A stretch of DNA of 64,000 nucleotides. Source: DATBVX01 sp963810775 (lineage in GTDB: Bacteria; Pseudomonadota; Gammaproteobacteria; Steroidobacterales; Steroidobacteraceae). Shown in pieces: positions 51,710 through 59,839 of this stretch. Location: positions 620,001 through 684,000 of the forward strand of contig CAWEOT010000015.1 of assembly GCA_963810775.1 (NCBI GenBank). Direction: 5' to 3'. The position numbers and the translations under genes are program-made. Numbering within the stretch: the first letter of the stretch is position 1; each line of letters starts with the position of its first letter. The notes beneath the pieces are model-generated. The model was not told the DNA's origin, did not search any database, and worked only from the letters and a program-made list of their open reading frames with translations.

Positions 51710-51791
51710 GCCGCCCGGGACTGCTCTTGCTGGACACTCACCCCCTGCCTATGCACAATTCGCGCGCCCCGGAGCTGCCCCACAGGACTGC

Positions 51792-52010
51792 ATGGCCAAA
51801 GAAGAAGCAATTCAGATGGAAGGCGAGGTCGTCGAGACCCTGCCAAACACGACATTTCGCGTGCAGCTCAAGAACGGGCACCTGGTGACGGCGCACATCT
51901 CCGGCAAGATGCGCAAGAACTACATCCGCATCCTGACTGGTGACCAGGTGACGGTCGAAATGACGCCTTACGATCTCACCAAGGGAAGAATCATCTACCG
52001 CGGCCGATGA
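51792..52010 (+). CDS. infA: Translation initiation factor IF-1
   Basis: IF1, 72 aa, canonical length. It starts 'MAKEEAIQMEGEVVETLPN' and shows the S1-like OB fold with 'FRVQLKNGHLVTAHISGKMRKNYIRI' (basic face; key Lys-Met-Arg-Lys) and ends 'DLTKGRIIYRGR'. It binds the 30S A site during initiation. It stands near clpA/clpS as in many proteobacteria, converging with clpA (26-bp gap). Confidence 0.97.
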   Translation: MAKEEAIQMEGEVVETLPNTTFRVQLKNGHLVTAHISGKMRKNYIRILTGDQVTVEMTPYDLTKGRIIYRGR

Positions 52011-52036
52011 GTCCGGACGGCGAACGGCTACCGCCC

Positions 52037-54322
52037 TTAATCGCTCCCCTGGGTCAGCAACTCCGGCTCGTGGGCTGCGCGGGAGACAAGCACCAGCTCC
52101 GTGCCGGCCTCGTTCACGGTTACCCGCACGTGGCCGCCGCCGACTAACTTGCCAAATAGCAGATCCTCGGCCAACGGGCGCTTGATGTGATCCTGTATCA
52201 GGCGCGCCATCGGCCGGGCGCCCATCTTCGGGTCGTAGCCCTTGCGCGCAATCCATGTCCTGGCGTCGTCGTCCACTGTCAGAGAGACACCTTTCTGTTC
52301 GAGCTGCGTCTCCACCTCGACCAGCAGCTTGTCGACGACTCGCTCGATCGTCCCCGGGCCAAGCGTGCTGAACTGGATCACGGCGTCAAGACGATTGCGG
52401 AATTCGGGCGAGAAGATGCGCCGGATCGCTTCCATGCCGTCGCTGGCAGTATCCGACTGGGTAAAGCCAATCGCGGGTCGATTCATCTCGAAGGCCCCGG
52501 CGTTGGTCGTCATCACGATGATGACGTGACGGAAATCTGCCTTGCGGCCGTTGTTGTCCGTCAGCGTGCCATGATCCATCACCTGCAACAGCAGGTTGAA
52601 CACATCCGGATGAGCCTTTTCGATTTCGTCGAGTAGCAGCACCGAATGCGGATGTTTGGTGATCGCTTCGGTCAGCAAACCCCCCTGGTCGAATCCGACG
52701 TATCCCGGAGGCGCCCCGATCAGGCGCGATACCGTGTGCCGTTCCATGTACTCCGACATGTCGAAGCGGATGAATTCCACGCCCATTGCGATAGCCAGCT
52801 GACGCGTGACTTCAGTTTTCCCTACTCCGGTGGGCCCCGCGAACAGGAATGAGCCGACAGGCTTGCGCTGATCGCCCAGGCCGGAGCGCGACATCTTGAT
52901 GGCTGCGGCCAGCGCGTCGATCGCGGGATCCTGCCCGAAAATTACCAGCTTGAGGTTGCGCTCCAGGTTCTTGAGCACGTCCTTGTCGGAGAGCGACACA
53001 TTCCTGGGCGGGATGCGCGCGATGCGGGCGACGACATCCTCGATATTTGCGACTGTAACCGTGGTGGCACGCTCCGCCGGCGGTTTGAGCCGCAGGCTCG
53101 CGCCTGCCTCGTCGACGACGTCGATTGCCTTGTCCGGGAGATGCCGATCGTTGATGTGGCGAGCAGCCAGCTCAGCCGCGGCCCGTAAGGATTCGTCCAG
53201 GTACTTGACGCCGTGATGCTCTTCGAACCTGGCCTTGAGACCCAGGAGGATGTCGATGGTCTCGGCCACGCTCGGCTCGGTCACGTCGATCTTCTGAAAA
53301 CGGCGGGCGAGCGCATGGTCCTTTTCGAAGATGCCACGGTACTCGCTATAGGTGGTCGAGCCAATGCAACGCAGCTCGCCATTCGCCAGCACCGGCTTGA
53401 TCAGGTTCGAGGCATCCATCACACCGCCCGAGGCGGCGCCCGCGCCAATCACAGTGTGAATTTCGTCAATGAACAGGATAGCGCCGGGATTCTTGCGCAG
53501 TTCCGCCAGCACGCCCTTGAGTCGCTTCTCGAAGTCGCCGCGATATTTCGTGCCGGCAATGAGCGCCCCCATGTCGAGCGCATAGATCGTGCAGTCGCTC
53601 AGCACATCGGGCACCTGTCCCTCGACGATCAACCGCGCCAGCCCCTCGGCAATCGCGGTCTTGCCGACACCGGCCTCGCCGACATAGAGCGGGTTGTTCT
53701 TGCGTCGCCTGCACAGGATTTCGATTGTGCGCTGAACCTCCATGCGCCGGCCGATGAGCGGATCGATCTTCCCGTCGGTCGCGAGCTTGTTCAGATTGGT
53801 CGTGTACTTCTCGAGGGGACTCGAGCCGCCCTCAATTTCACGCTCACCCTCCGTGGACGGCGCTTCATCCTTGGAACTCGGCTCATCGCCCACCCGAGTG
53901 AGGCCGTGAGAGATGTAGTTCACGACATCGAGCCGCGCGACATCCTGCATGCTGAGCAGATATGCGGCGTGCGACTGCTTTTCGCTGAAGATCGCTACCA
54001 GTACGTTAGCAACCGTGACTTCCTTCTTGCCGCTCGACTGCACGTGAAAAACCGCGCGCTGCAGCACGCGCTGAAAGCCCAAGGTCGGCTGGACTTCGCG
54101 GTCATCGTCTTCCGGGAGACGCGGCGTGGTCTGCTCGATGAACGCCGCCAGGTCGCCCTTGAGCTTCGTCATGTCCGCCCCGCAGGCACGCAGGATCTCG
54201 CGCACCTTGGGCGTGTCCAGGATGGCCAGCAGCAGGTGCTCCACCGTCATGAATTCATGACGCGCTTCGCGCGCGTTCTGAAACGCTTCGTTCAGGCAGT
54301 ATTCAAGCTCGTTGCTCAACAC
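52037..54322 (-). CDS. clpA: ATP-dependent Clp protease ATP-binding subunit ClpA
   Basis: ClpA, 761 aa from GTG 54322 ('VLSNELEYCLNEAFQNAR', aligning with the E. coli start); it begins 2 bp after the clpS stop and has a GGAAGAG Shine-Dalgarno. An ATG at 54346 inside clpS is less likely. N-domain (1-140) binds ClpS; AAA-1 has Walker A 'GEAGVGKTAI' (about 213) and AAA-2 'GPTGVGKTEV' (about 490). The ClpP-docking loop reads IGF ('RPAIGFTQ') where E. coli ClpA has IGL. It unfolds N-end-rule and other substrates for ClpP. Confidence 0.95.
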   Translation of the reverse strand: MLSNELEYCLNEAFQNAREARHEFMTVEHLLLAILDTPKVREILRACGADMTKLKGDLAAFIEQTTPRLPEDDDREVQPTLGFQRVLQRAVFHVQSSGKKEVTVANVLVAIFSEKQSHAAYLLSMQDVARLDVVNYISHGLTRVGDEPSSKDEAPSTEGEREIEGGSSPLEKYTTNLNKLATDGKIDPLIGRRMEVQRTIEILCRRRKNNPLYVGEAGVGKTAIAEGLARLIVEGQVPDVLSDCTIYALDMGALIAGTKYRGDFEKRLKGVLAELRKNPGAILFIDEIHTVIGAGAASGGVMDASNLIKPVLANGELRCIGSTTYSEYRGIFEKDHALARRFQKIDVTEPSVAETIDILLGLKARFEEHHGVKYLDESLRAAAELAARHINDRHLPDKAIDVVDEAGASLRLKPPAERATTVTVANIEDVVARIARIPPRNVSLSDKDVLKNLERNLKLVIFGQDPAIDALAAAIKMSRSGLGDQRKPVGSFLFAGPTGVGKTEVTRQLAIAMGVEFIRFDMSEYMERHTVSRLIGAPPGYVGFDQGGLLTEAITKHPHSVLLLDEIEKAHPDVFNLLLQVMDHGTLTDNNGRKADFRHVIIVMTTNAGAFEMNRPAIGFTQSDTASDGMEAIRRIFSPEFRNRLDAVIQFSTLGPGTIERVVDKLLVEVETQLEQKGVSLTVDDDARTWIARKGYDPKMGARPMARLIQDHIKRPLAEDLLFGKLVGGGHVRVTVNEAGTELVLVSRAAHEPELLTQGSD

Positions 54323-54324
54323 GG

Positions 54325-54645
54325 TCAGGTCTCTTCCATGGTGCACAACAGCGGATGCTGGTGCTGTCTTGCGTAAGTCGTCACTTGGGCCACTTTGGTC
54401 TCGGCAATCTCAAACGTGAACACTCCACACACACCCTTACCTTTCGTATGCACCTCCAGCATTACCCGCGTCGCCGTGGTCCGGTCCAGGCCGAAAATGC
54501 GTTCCAGCACGTCGACCACGAACTCCATCGGCGTGTAATCGTCGTTTAGCAGCACGACCTGGTAGAGCGGTGGACGTTTGAGGCGCGGTTTGGCCTCTTC
54601 CACCAGCAACCCGGATCCTGTCTGCCCCTGTTCCTCCTCGCCCAT
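54325..54645 (-). CDS. clpS: ATP-dependent Clp protease adaptor ClpS
   Basis: ClpS, 106 aa. A flexible N-terminal arm (1-25) precedes the core 'YQVVLLNDDYTPMEFVVDVLERIF' (key Asn-Asp-Asp-Tyr-Thr-Pro-Met-Glu, the N-degron pocket), 'ATRVMLEVHTKGKGVCGVFTFEIAETKV' and the Met of the pocket. It delivers N-degron substrates to ClpA, encoded 2 bp downstream. A promoter candidate lies at 54727-54755. Confidence 0.96.
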   Translation of the reverse strand: MGEEEQGQTGSGLLVEEAKPRLKRPPLYQVVLLNDDYTPMEFVVDVLERIFGLDRTTATRVMLEVHTKGKGVCGVFTFEIAETKVAQVTTYARQHQHPLLCTMEET

Positions 54646-54726
54646 ATCGACCGTGCACGGCCTCGCGCGTTCGCTTGCACGTCATCGTCGCGACACACCT
54701 CGGCAATGTGGACGCAAGCGAAGCGA

Positions 54727-54755
54727 TTTATAGGGCGCGTCGACCCTCAACACAA
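54727..54755 (-). promoter_or_regulatory. Sigma-70-type promoter for clpSA
   Basis: Minus strand TTGTGT (complement of 54750-54755), 17-bp spacer, TATAAA (complement of 54727-54732). The -10 matches 5 of 6 consensus bases and the -35 the first three. A start near 54720 gives a leader of about 75 nt. Confidence 0.5.
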
Positions 54756-54988
54756 GTGCGCAGGCTGTGCGCCGATTGTGTGGATTCGGCGACATCACCC
54801 GAAATTGACATGCGCACGTTGCAGCAGCGAGGGCGGCGCTCTCGTCAATGCAAATCCCGCACCGTTTCACAGCGCCGGACCACCTTCATGACATATCTTG
54901 TGGGTGGCGATAGCCCCGGGCACACGAATCGGCGGGGCTCAAGAGAGGGGTCCCGAGCGGGGGTTGGAATCCAAGGGAAAACAATTGC

Positions 54989-55018
54989 TTGAGACCGAAC
55001 GTGTAGAAACCGTATGAT
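54989..55018 (+). promoter_or_regulatory. Sigma-70-type promoter for gspCDEF
   Basis: TTGAGA (54989-54994), 18-bp spacer, TATGAT (55013-55018). Each hexamer matches 5 of 6 consensus bases. A start near 55025 gives a leader of about 50 nt before gspC. Confidence 0.6.
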
Positions 55019-55074
55019 TGCCGAAATCATCCCGGCGGGTACATGAGTGCCAGCGCGGTAGTTCGACAGCGCCC

Positions 55075-56079
55075 ATGAATGCAACCTCACTGCTCGGCAG
55101 CATCAAGGAATTCAACCCTGAATCGCTGTTAAGCCAATTCACGCGGCTGCCGCAGATCGTCACGTGGGTACTCGTGGTGGCAATTGGAATCCAGGCTGCG
55201 TTGATCGTGCGTGATCTGCTGCCGCAGTCGCCGCCGGCTGCAGTCGCCGCGGGCTCGGCGCCGGCGTCGAGCTCATCCGCGCGCGCCGCGCAGTCAGTGG
55301 ACACGCAGAGCATCATCGACGCTCACTTGTTTGGCGTCGCGGCTCCGGATTCACAGACCGATGCTGACCCGTCCGATGCGCCCGAGACGCGGATGAGCCT
55401 GGTTCTTGCCGGGACGATCGCGTCCAGCGATCCAAAGGGCGGGCTCGGCATCATTGGCGAGACCGCGGCGACCGCCAAGGTATATAAAGTTGGCGATAGC
55501 ATCGCAGGCGGGGCGCGGCTCAACGCGGTGTATGACGACCGCGTGATCCTGGATCGAGGCGGTCAGCTCGAGGCATTGCTCCTGCCGCGTGAGTATCGAG
55601 GCGGATCTGGTGCGAATTCTGCGGCGCTGCCGCCCCGCCCGATCGCAAACGCACCTGCTGGCGCGGGCGCGGAAGTCGCGGACCGGGTGCGACGCCTGAT
55701 CGCGCAGGATCCAGGATCTGTCGCCGAGATCATGCGGCCGCAACCGGTATTCACGAATGGGCAGCAGCGCGGTTACCGGGTCTATCCCGGCCGCAACCGG
55801 CAGCAGTTCACGCGGCTCGGGTTACACCCTGGCGACCTCGTGATGTCGATCAACGGGACGCCCCTCGATGATCCCCAGCGTGGAATGGAGATCTTCAGGT
55901 CCATCAGCAGCGCGGACCAGGTGCGAGTAACGATCGAGCGCAACGGCAAGCCGCAGGAGCTGGTGCTAAACATGGCCCAGATCGCCAACGAACTGCCGGA
56001 GGACCAGGCGAGCGCCGAGGACATGGTCCCCATGGATCAGTCCGCGCAGATGCCGCCGGATCCCGAAAACGATGACTGA
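55075..56079 (+). CDS. gspC: Type II secretion system protein GspC
   Basis: GspC, 334 aa from ATG 55075. A transmembrane helix (about 29-46) is followed by a Ser/Ala linker, the HR domain (about 90-180; 'LVLAGTIASSDPKGGLGII', 'VYKVGDSIAGGARLNAVYDDRVILDRGGQLEALLL' with key Lys-Val-Gly and Val-Ile-Leu-Asp) and a C-terminal PDZ domain (about 240-315; 'GLHPGDLVMSINGTPLDD'). It links the inner-membrane platform to the GspD secretin. First gene of gspCDEF; a further 19 codons of open frame upstream lack conservation. Confidence 0.93.
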   Translation: MNATSLLGSIKEFNPESLLSQFTRLPQIVTWVLVVAIGIQAALIVRDLLPQSPPAAVAAGSAPASSSSARAAQSVDTQSIIDAHLFGVAAPDSQTDADPSDAPETRMSLVLAGTIASSDPKGGLGIIGETAATAKVYKVGDSIAGGARLNAVYDDRVILDRGGQLEALLLPREYRGGSGANSAALPPRPIANAPAGAGAEVADRVRRLIAQDPGSVAEIMRPQPVFTNGQQRGYRVYPGRNRQQFTRLGLHPGDLVMSINGTPLDDPQRGMEIFRSISSADQVRVTIERNGKPQELVLNMAQIANELPEDQASAEDMVPMDQSAQMPPDPENDD

Positions 56080-56129
56080 CACGCCGCAGGCTATCCGCCG
56101 CAATCGAATGACTCAGAGGCCTAAGTAGC

Positions 56130-58247
56130 ATGAAAGCAATGTCAACTCAGGCCGAAGCCCGTCCGCGCCTCCTGAGATCGTGCCTGTGCGCCACGCTTGC
56201 GGGGTGGATCGCGTGTTCCCTGGCCATCGCCCAGGGGCAGCCAACGATTACGCCGAACTATAAGGATGCTGACCTCGCCCAGATCGTCGAAGCGGTGAGT
56301 GAGATCACCGGCAAGAACTTCATCGTCGATCCGCGCGTCCGCGCCCAGGTCACGATGCTGTCGCACACGCCCATGACGCCCGATGCGTTCTACCAGGCGT
56401 TCCTCGCAATCCTCCAGGTGCACGGCTTCGTTGCGGTGCCCGCAGGCAAGGTCATCAAGATCATTCCCGATGCCAATGCGCGCCAGGTACCCGGTGACGA
56501 CCTGCCGGATCGCATCAGCTCCTCGTCCGATGAGATCGTTACCGAGGTCATTGCAGTCAAGAACGTTAGCGCCGCGCAACTGGTGCCTGTGCTGCGGCCG
56601 CTGATTCCTCAATACGGGCATTTCACGGCCTACCCGGGCTCGAACATGCTGATCATTTCCGATCGCGCCAACAACGTGAACCGGATTGTGCGCATCATCC
56701 AGCGCATCGATCAGAGTGGCGACGAGGAAGTGGACGTCTTTCCTCTCGAGCATGCGTCCGCCGCGGAGGTCGTACGCGTCGTCAACGCCCTGTATCCGGC
56801 AGCGGCCGCAGAAGGGGGTGCCGGGGCGCGAATGGTTGCCGATGAGCGCACCAACAGCGTTCTGATCAGCGGTGAGAAATCGCAGCGCCTGCGTATCAAG
56901 GCACTCGTTGCCCACCTGGACACACCGCTCGAGTCAGGCGGCGATACGCAGGTGCGCTACCTGCGCTTTGCCGATGCCGAGAAGCTGGCTGCCAAGCTCA
57001 AAGAGCAGGCAACGGTCACTGCTGCCACCACCCAAGGCCAGCCTGCCGCTGGTGGTGGTGGCGCGGCCGCCGCGGCGGCGCAGATGGACAAGAACATCAC
57101 GATCTGGGCCGAGCCGGAGACCAATGCACTCGTCATCACGGCGCCTCCAAAAGTGATGCGCGCGCTGATGACAGTCATCGACAAGCTCGATATTCGTCGT
57201 GCGCAAGTGCTCCTCGAGTCGATCCTGGTGGAGGTCTCGGTAGACAAGACTGTCGACCTCGGCGTCAATTGGGCCATCGACGGCAGCAACGACAGCAACG
57301 CGGTGGGCGGTTTCATTCAGCCCATCGCCGGCACCAGCATCGTGGACCTGGCGCGTGCCATCAACGACCCATCGACGGTCACATCGGCACCAACCGGTCT
57401 GAGCGTCGGCATTGGGCGCGTCATGGATTCGGGCACGAACTTCGCCGCGATCCTGCGCGCCTTGCGGACTGATTCGGACAACAACATCATCGCGACGCCG
57501 CAGATTGTGACCATGGACAACCAGGAGGCGGAGATCAAAGTCGCCCAGGAAGTGCCGTTCCTCACCGGGCAGTACGCCAATACGGGCAGCCAGGTTCCAG
57601 GCGTAAATCCTTTCCAGACGATTCAACGCGAAGAGGTCGGCAATATCCTCAAGATCACGCCCTCAATCGCCAGTGAAGGTGACCTGGTGATCCTCAAGAT
57701 CTCGCAGGAGGCGTCGAACGTCGCGGCCAACTCGTTCAATGCGGTGGACCTCGTGACTAACAAGCGCACGATCACCACCAATGTGCTCATCGAGGACGGC
57801 GGCATCATCGTGCTGGGTGGTTTGATCGCGGACCAGGTCACGGGCAGCGAGCAGCGCGTGCCGATCCTGGGGCGTATCCCGCTCATCGGTGAGCTGTTCC
57901 GGGTACGCAATACGCAGCGACACAAGAGCAACCTGATGTTCTTCATTCGCCCGAAGATCCTGCGCGACGGCGTGCAGACAGCCGTCGAGACCAACACCAA
58001 GTACAACAATCTGCGCGACCAGCAACTCAAGATGCACAACGGCAAGGCCCCGCTCCTGCCGTTTGAAAAGCAGCCCGTGCTCGAGCCGCCGCCCCCACCG
58101 CCGGCCGCCGCTCCTGCTGCACCTGCGACGTCTGCTCCCCAGGCGCCGCCCAAGGAACCGCCGGGCGCCAGCACCACGCCTCTCGACTCTGCGCCGGCGG
58201 AGCCAGCGACGGCGCCGCCGCCCCCACCCGAATCGCCCAGGCAGTAA
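56130..58247 (+). CDS. gspD: Type II secretion system secretin GspD
   Basis: GspD, 705 aa. Signal peptide (about 1-35; could also start at Met4), then N0 ('NYKDADLAQIVEAVSEITGKNFIVDPRV' segment; key Ile-Val, Gly-Lys-Asn-Phe), N1, N2 and N3 ring domains (about 40-365) and the C-terminal secretin (about 370-610; 'ATPQIVTMDNQEAEIKVAQ', 'VPILGRIPLIGELFR'). N3 has a Gly/Ala-rich loop (about 305-320). The tail from about 645 is very Pro/Ala-rich. No clear S-domain is seen. It forms the outer-membrane channel. 50 bp after gspC. Confidence 0.95.
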   Translation: MKAMSTQAEARPRLLRSCLCATLAGWIACSLAIAQGQPTITPNYKDADLAQIVEAVSEITGKNFIVDPRVRAQVTMLSHTPMTPDAFYQAFLAILQVHGFVAVPAGKVIKIIPDANARQVPGDDLPDRISSSSDEIVTEVIAVKNVSAAQLVPVLRPLIPQYGHFTAYPGSNMLIISDRANNVNRIVRIIQRIDQSGDEEVDVFPLEHASAAEVVRVVNALYPAAAAEGGAGARMVADERTNSVLISGEKSQRLRIKALVAHLDTPLESGGDTQVRYLRFADAEKLAAKLKEQATVTAATTQGQPAAGGGGAAAAAAQMDKNITIWAEPETNALVITAPPKVMRALMTVIDKLDIRRAQVLLESILVEVSVDKTVDLGVNWAIDGSNDSNAVGGFIQPIAGTSIVDLARAINDPSTVTSAPTGLSVGIGRVMDSGTNFAAILRALRTDSDNNIIATPQIVTMDNQEAEIKVAQEVPFLTGQYANTGSQVPGVNPFQTIQREEVGNILKITPSIASEGDLVILKISQEASNVAANSFNAVDLVTNKRTITTNVLIEDGGIIVLGGLIADQVTGSEQRVPILGRIPLIGELFRVRNTQRHKSNLMFFIRPKILRDGVQTAVETNTKYNNLRDQQLKMHNGKAPLLPFEKQPVLEPPPPPPAAAPAAPATSAPQAPPKEPPGASTTPLDSAPAEPATAPPPPPESPRQ

Positions 58248-58278
58248 GATTCCACCACTCCGAGTGGTTAGGCAGTCA

Positions 58279-59778
58279 ATGGACCAGGCCATCAGCAGCG
58301 ATACGAGGCCAGAGCGGGAACGCCGCTTGTCGTTCACATTTGCAAAGCGCCACGGGGTGGTCGTCAGCGGGATCGAGAACGGCATTGCGCGCGCGGTGTG
58401 TCGCGCCGACGCGTCCCCGCTGAGCATGGCGGAGCTGCGCCGCTTCATCGGCGTTCCGTTGAAGCTCGAACGCGTCGAGCCGGAGGCCTTCGATGCGCTG
58501 CTACGCCAGATCTATGAGACCGGTTCCAACGCTGCGATGCAGATGGTGGAGGGATTCGAAGACACCACCGACCTCGCTCACCTCGCCCAGGAACTACCTG
58601 AGCCCTCTGACCTGCTGGAAAGCGAAGATGACGCGCCCGTCATCCGGCTCATCAACGCCGTGCTCACGCAGGCGGTAAAAGAGAACGCTTCCGACATTCA
58701 TATCGAACCGTTCGAAAACCGCCTGGTGGTGCGCTTTCGCGTCGATGGCGTGCTGCGGGAAGTCCTGCAGTCACGCCGCGCAGTGGCGCCCCTTGTGGTA
58801 TCGCGCATCAAGGTCATGTCGAAGCTCGACATCGCCGAGAAGCGCCTGCCCCAGGACGGGCGTATCAGCTTGCGGGTTGCCGGACGCGCCGTCGACGTGC
58901 GCGTCTCAACGATTCCGGCCGGCCATGGGGAGCGTGTGGTCCTGCGTCTGCTTGATAAGCAGGCTGGACGGCTCGATCTCGGTTCGCTCGGCATGGATAC
59001 CGAGACCCAGCACGTGATGGATGAACTGATCCACAAGCCCCACGGCATCATCCTGGTCACAGGACCAACGGGTTCGGGCAAAACCACCACGCTTTACGCC
59101 GCGCTGGAGCGCATCAACGACAACACGCGCAACATCATGACGGTCGAAGATCCGATCGAGTACTACATCGACGGCATCGGCCAGACCCAGGTCAATACCA
59201 AGGTCGAGATGACCTTTGCGCGCGGTCTGCGCGCGATCCTGCGCCAGGATCCCGACGTGGTGATGGTCGGCGAGATCCGCGACGTCGAGACCGCGCAAAT
59301 CGCGGTGCAGGCCAGCCTCACCGGCCACCTGGTGCTATCCACATTGCATACCAACACCGCGGTGGGCGCCGTCACGCGCCTGCGCGATATGGGCATCGAG
59401 CCGTTCCTCCTCTCCTCGAGCCTCATCGGAGTACTGGCGCAACGCCTGGTGCGCGTGCTGAATCCCGACAGCCGCCAGGAGTATGTGGGTGGTGAATACG
59501 AGCGCAGACTTCTCAACCTGTCGGCCGAGGACCCCGCTCCGCACCTCTTTCGCCCCGGCAACGATGCCGGAGCCGGCTATCGCGGCCGCACTGGAATCTA
59601 CGAGCTGGTCAGCGTCGACGACACGATGCGCACCATGATTCATGACGGCGCCGGGGAGCACGAACTGGATCGCTACGCCCGCACCTTCAGTCCCAGCATC
59701 AGGGACGACGGTCGTGCCAAGGTCACGTCCGGCACGACATCGCTCGAAGAGCTCCTCCGTGTCACACGCGAGGATTGA
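58279..59778 (+). CDS. gspE: Type II secretion ATPase GspE lacking the zinc-binding cysteines
   Basis: GspE, 499 aa from ATG 58279. N-terminal domains (about 15-110) are followed by the ATPase: Walker A GPTGSGKT (262-269), Asp box 'TVEDPIEYYIDG' (288-299), Walker B 'DPDVVMVGEIRD' (324-335) and His box 'TGHLVLSTLHTN' (348-359). The usual tetracysteine C-terminal zinc module (CxxC...CxxC) is replaced: 'LNPDSRQEY' (394-402) and 'RPGNDAGAGYRGR' (425-437) have no Cys. It powers pseudopilus assembly. A long frame upstream overlapping gspD is rejected. 31 bp after gspD. Confidence 0.93.
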   Translation: MDQAISSDTRPERERRLSFTFAKRHGVVVSGIENGIARAVCRADASPLSMAELRRFIGVPLKLERVEPEAFDALLRQIYETGSNAAMQMVEGFEDTTDLAHLAQELPEPSDLLESEDDAPVIRLINAVLTQAVKENASDIHIEPFENRLVVRFRVDGVLREVLQSRRAVAPLVVSRIKVMSKLDIAEKRLPQDGRISLRVAGRAVDVRVSTIPAGHGERVVLRLLDKQAGRLDLGSLGMDTETQHVMDELIHKPHGIILVTGPTGSGKTTTLYAALERINDNTRNIMTVEDPIEYYIDGIGQTQVNTKVEMTFARGLRAILRQDPDVVMVGEIRDVETAQIAVQASLTGHLVLSTLHTNTAVGAVTRLRDMGIEPFLLSSSLIGVLAQRLVRVLNPDSRQEYVGGEYERRLLNLSAEDPAPHLFRPGNDAGAGYRGRTGIYELVSVDDTMRTMIHDGAGEHELDRYARTFSPSIRDDGRAKVTSGTTSLEELLRVTRED

Positions 59779-59839
59779 ACGACATCCTGTCCCGGCACTC
59801 TGCGGCCCGCCCGTGGGGCTTGTCCGCGGAGGCTGACGG

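Larger units (their letters stand above)
51294..51791. other. 498-bp intergenic region between queF and infA
   Basis: No convincing gene. Minus-strand frames of 68 and 100 codons exist but lack ribosome sites and run through the repeats. The region contains a fold-back element (51310-51525) and a separate structured stretch (51596-51709), both listed on their own. Positions 51710-51791 directly precede infA and have no distinct feature except 'GCCCCACAGGACTGC' before the ATG. Confidence 0.7.
54646..55074. other. 429-bp divergent intergenic region clpS/gspC
   Basis: No gene is supported. It holds a promoter candidate for each direction (54727-54755 minus; 54989-55018 plus) and an AGCCCC/GGGGCT hairpin (54912-54917 with 54934-54939). 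There is no cspD-like gene, which often lies upstream of clpS in enterics. Confidence 0.7.

Noticed and set aside
53213..54376. 387-codon open frame antisense to clpA and clpS
   Set aside because: Overlaps two conserved genes on the other strand; typical GC-rich antisense frame.
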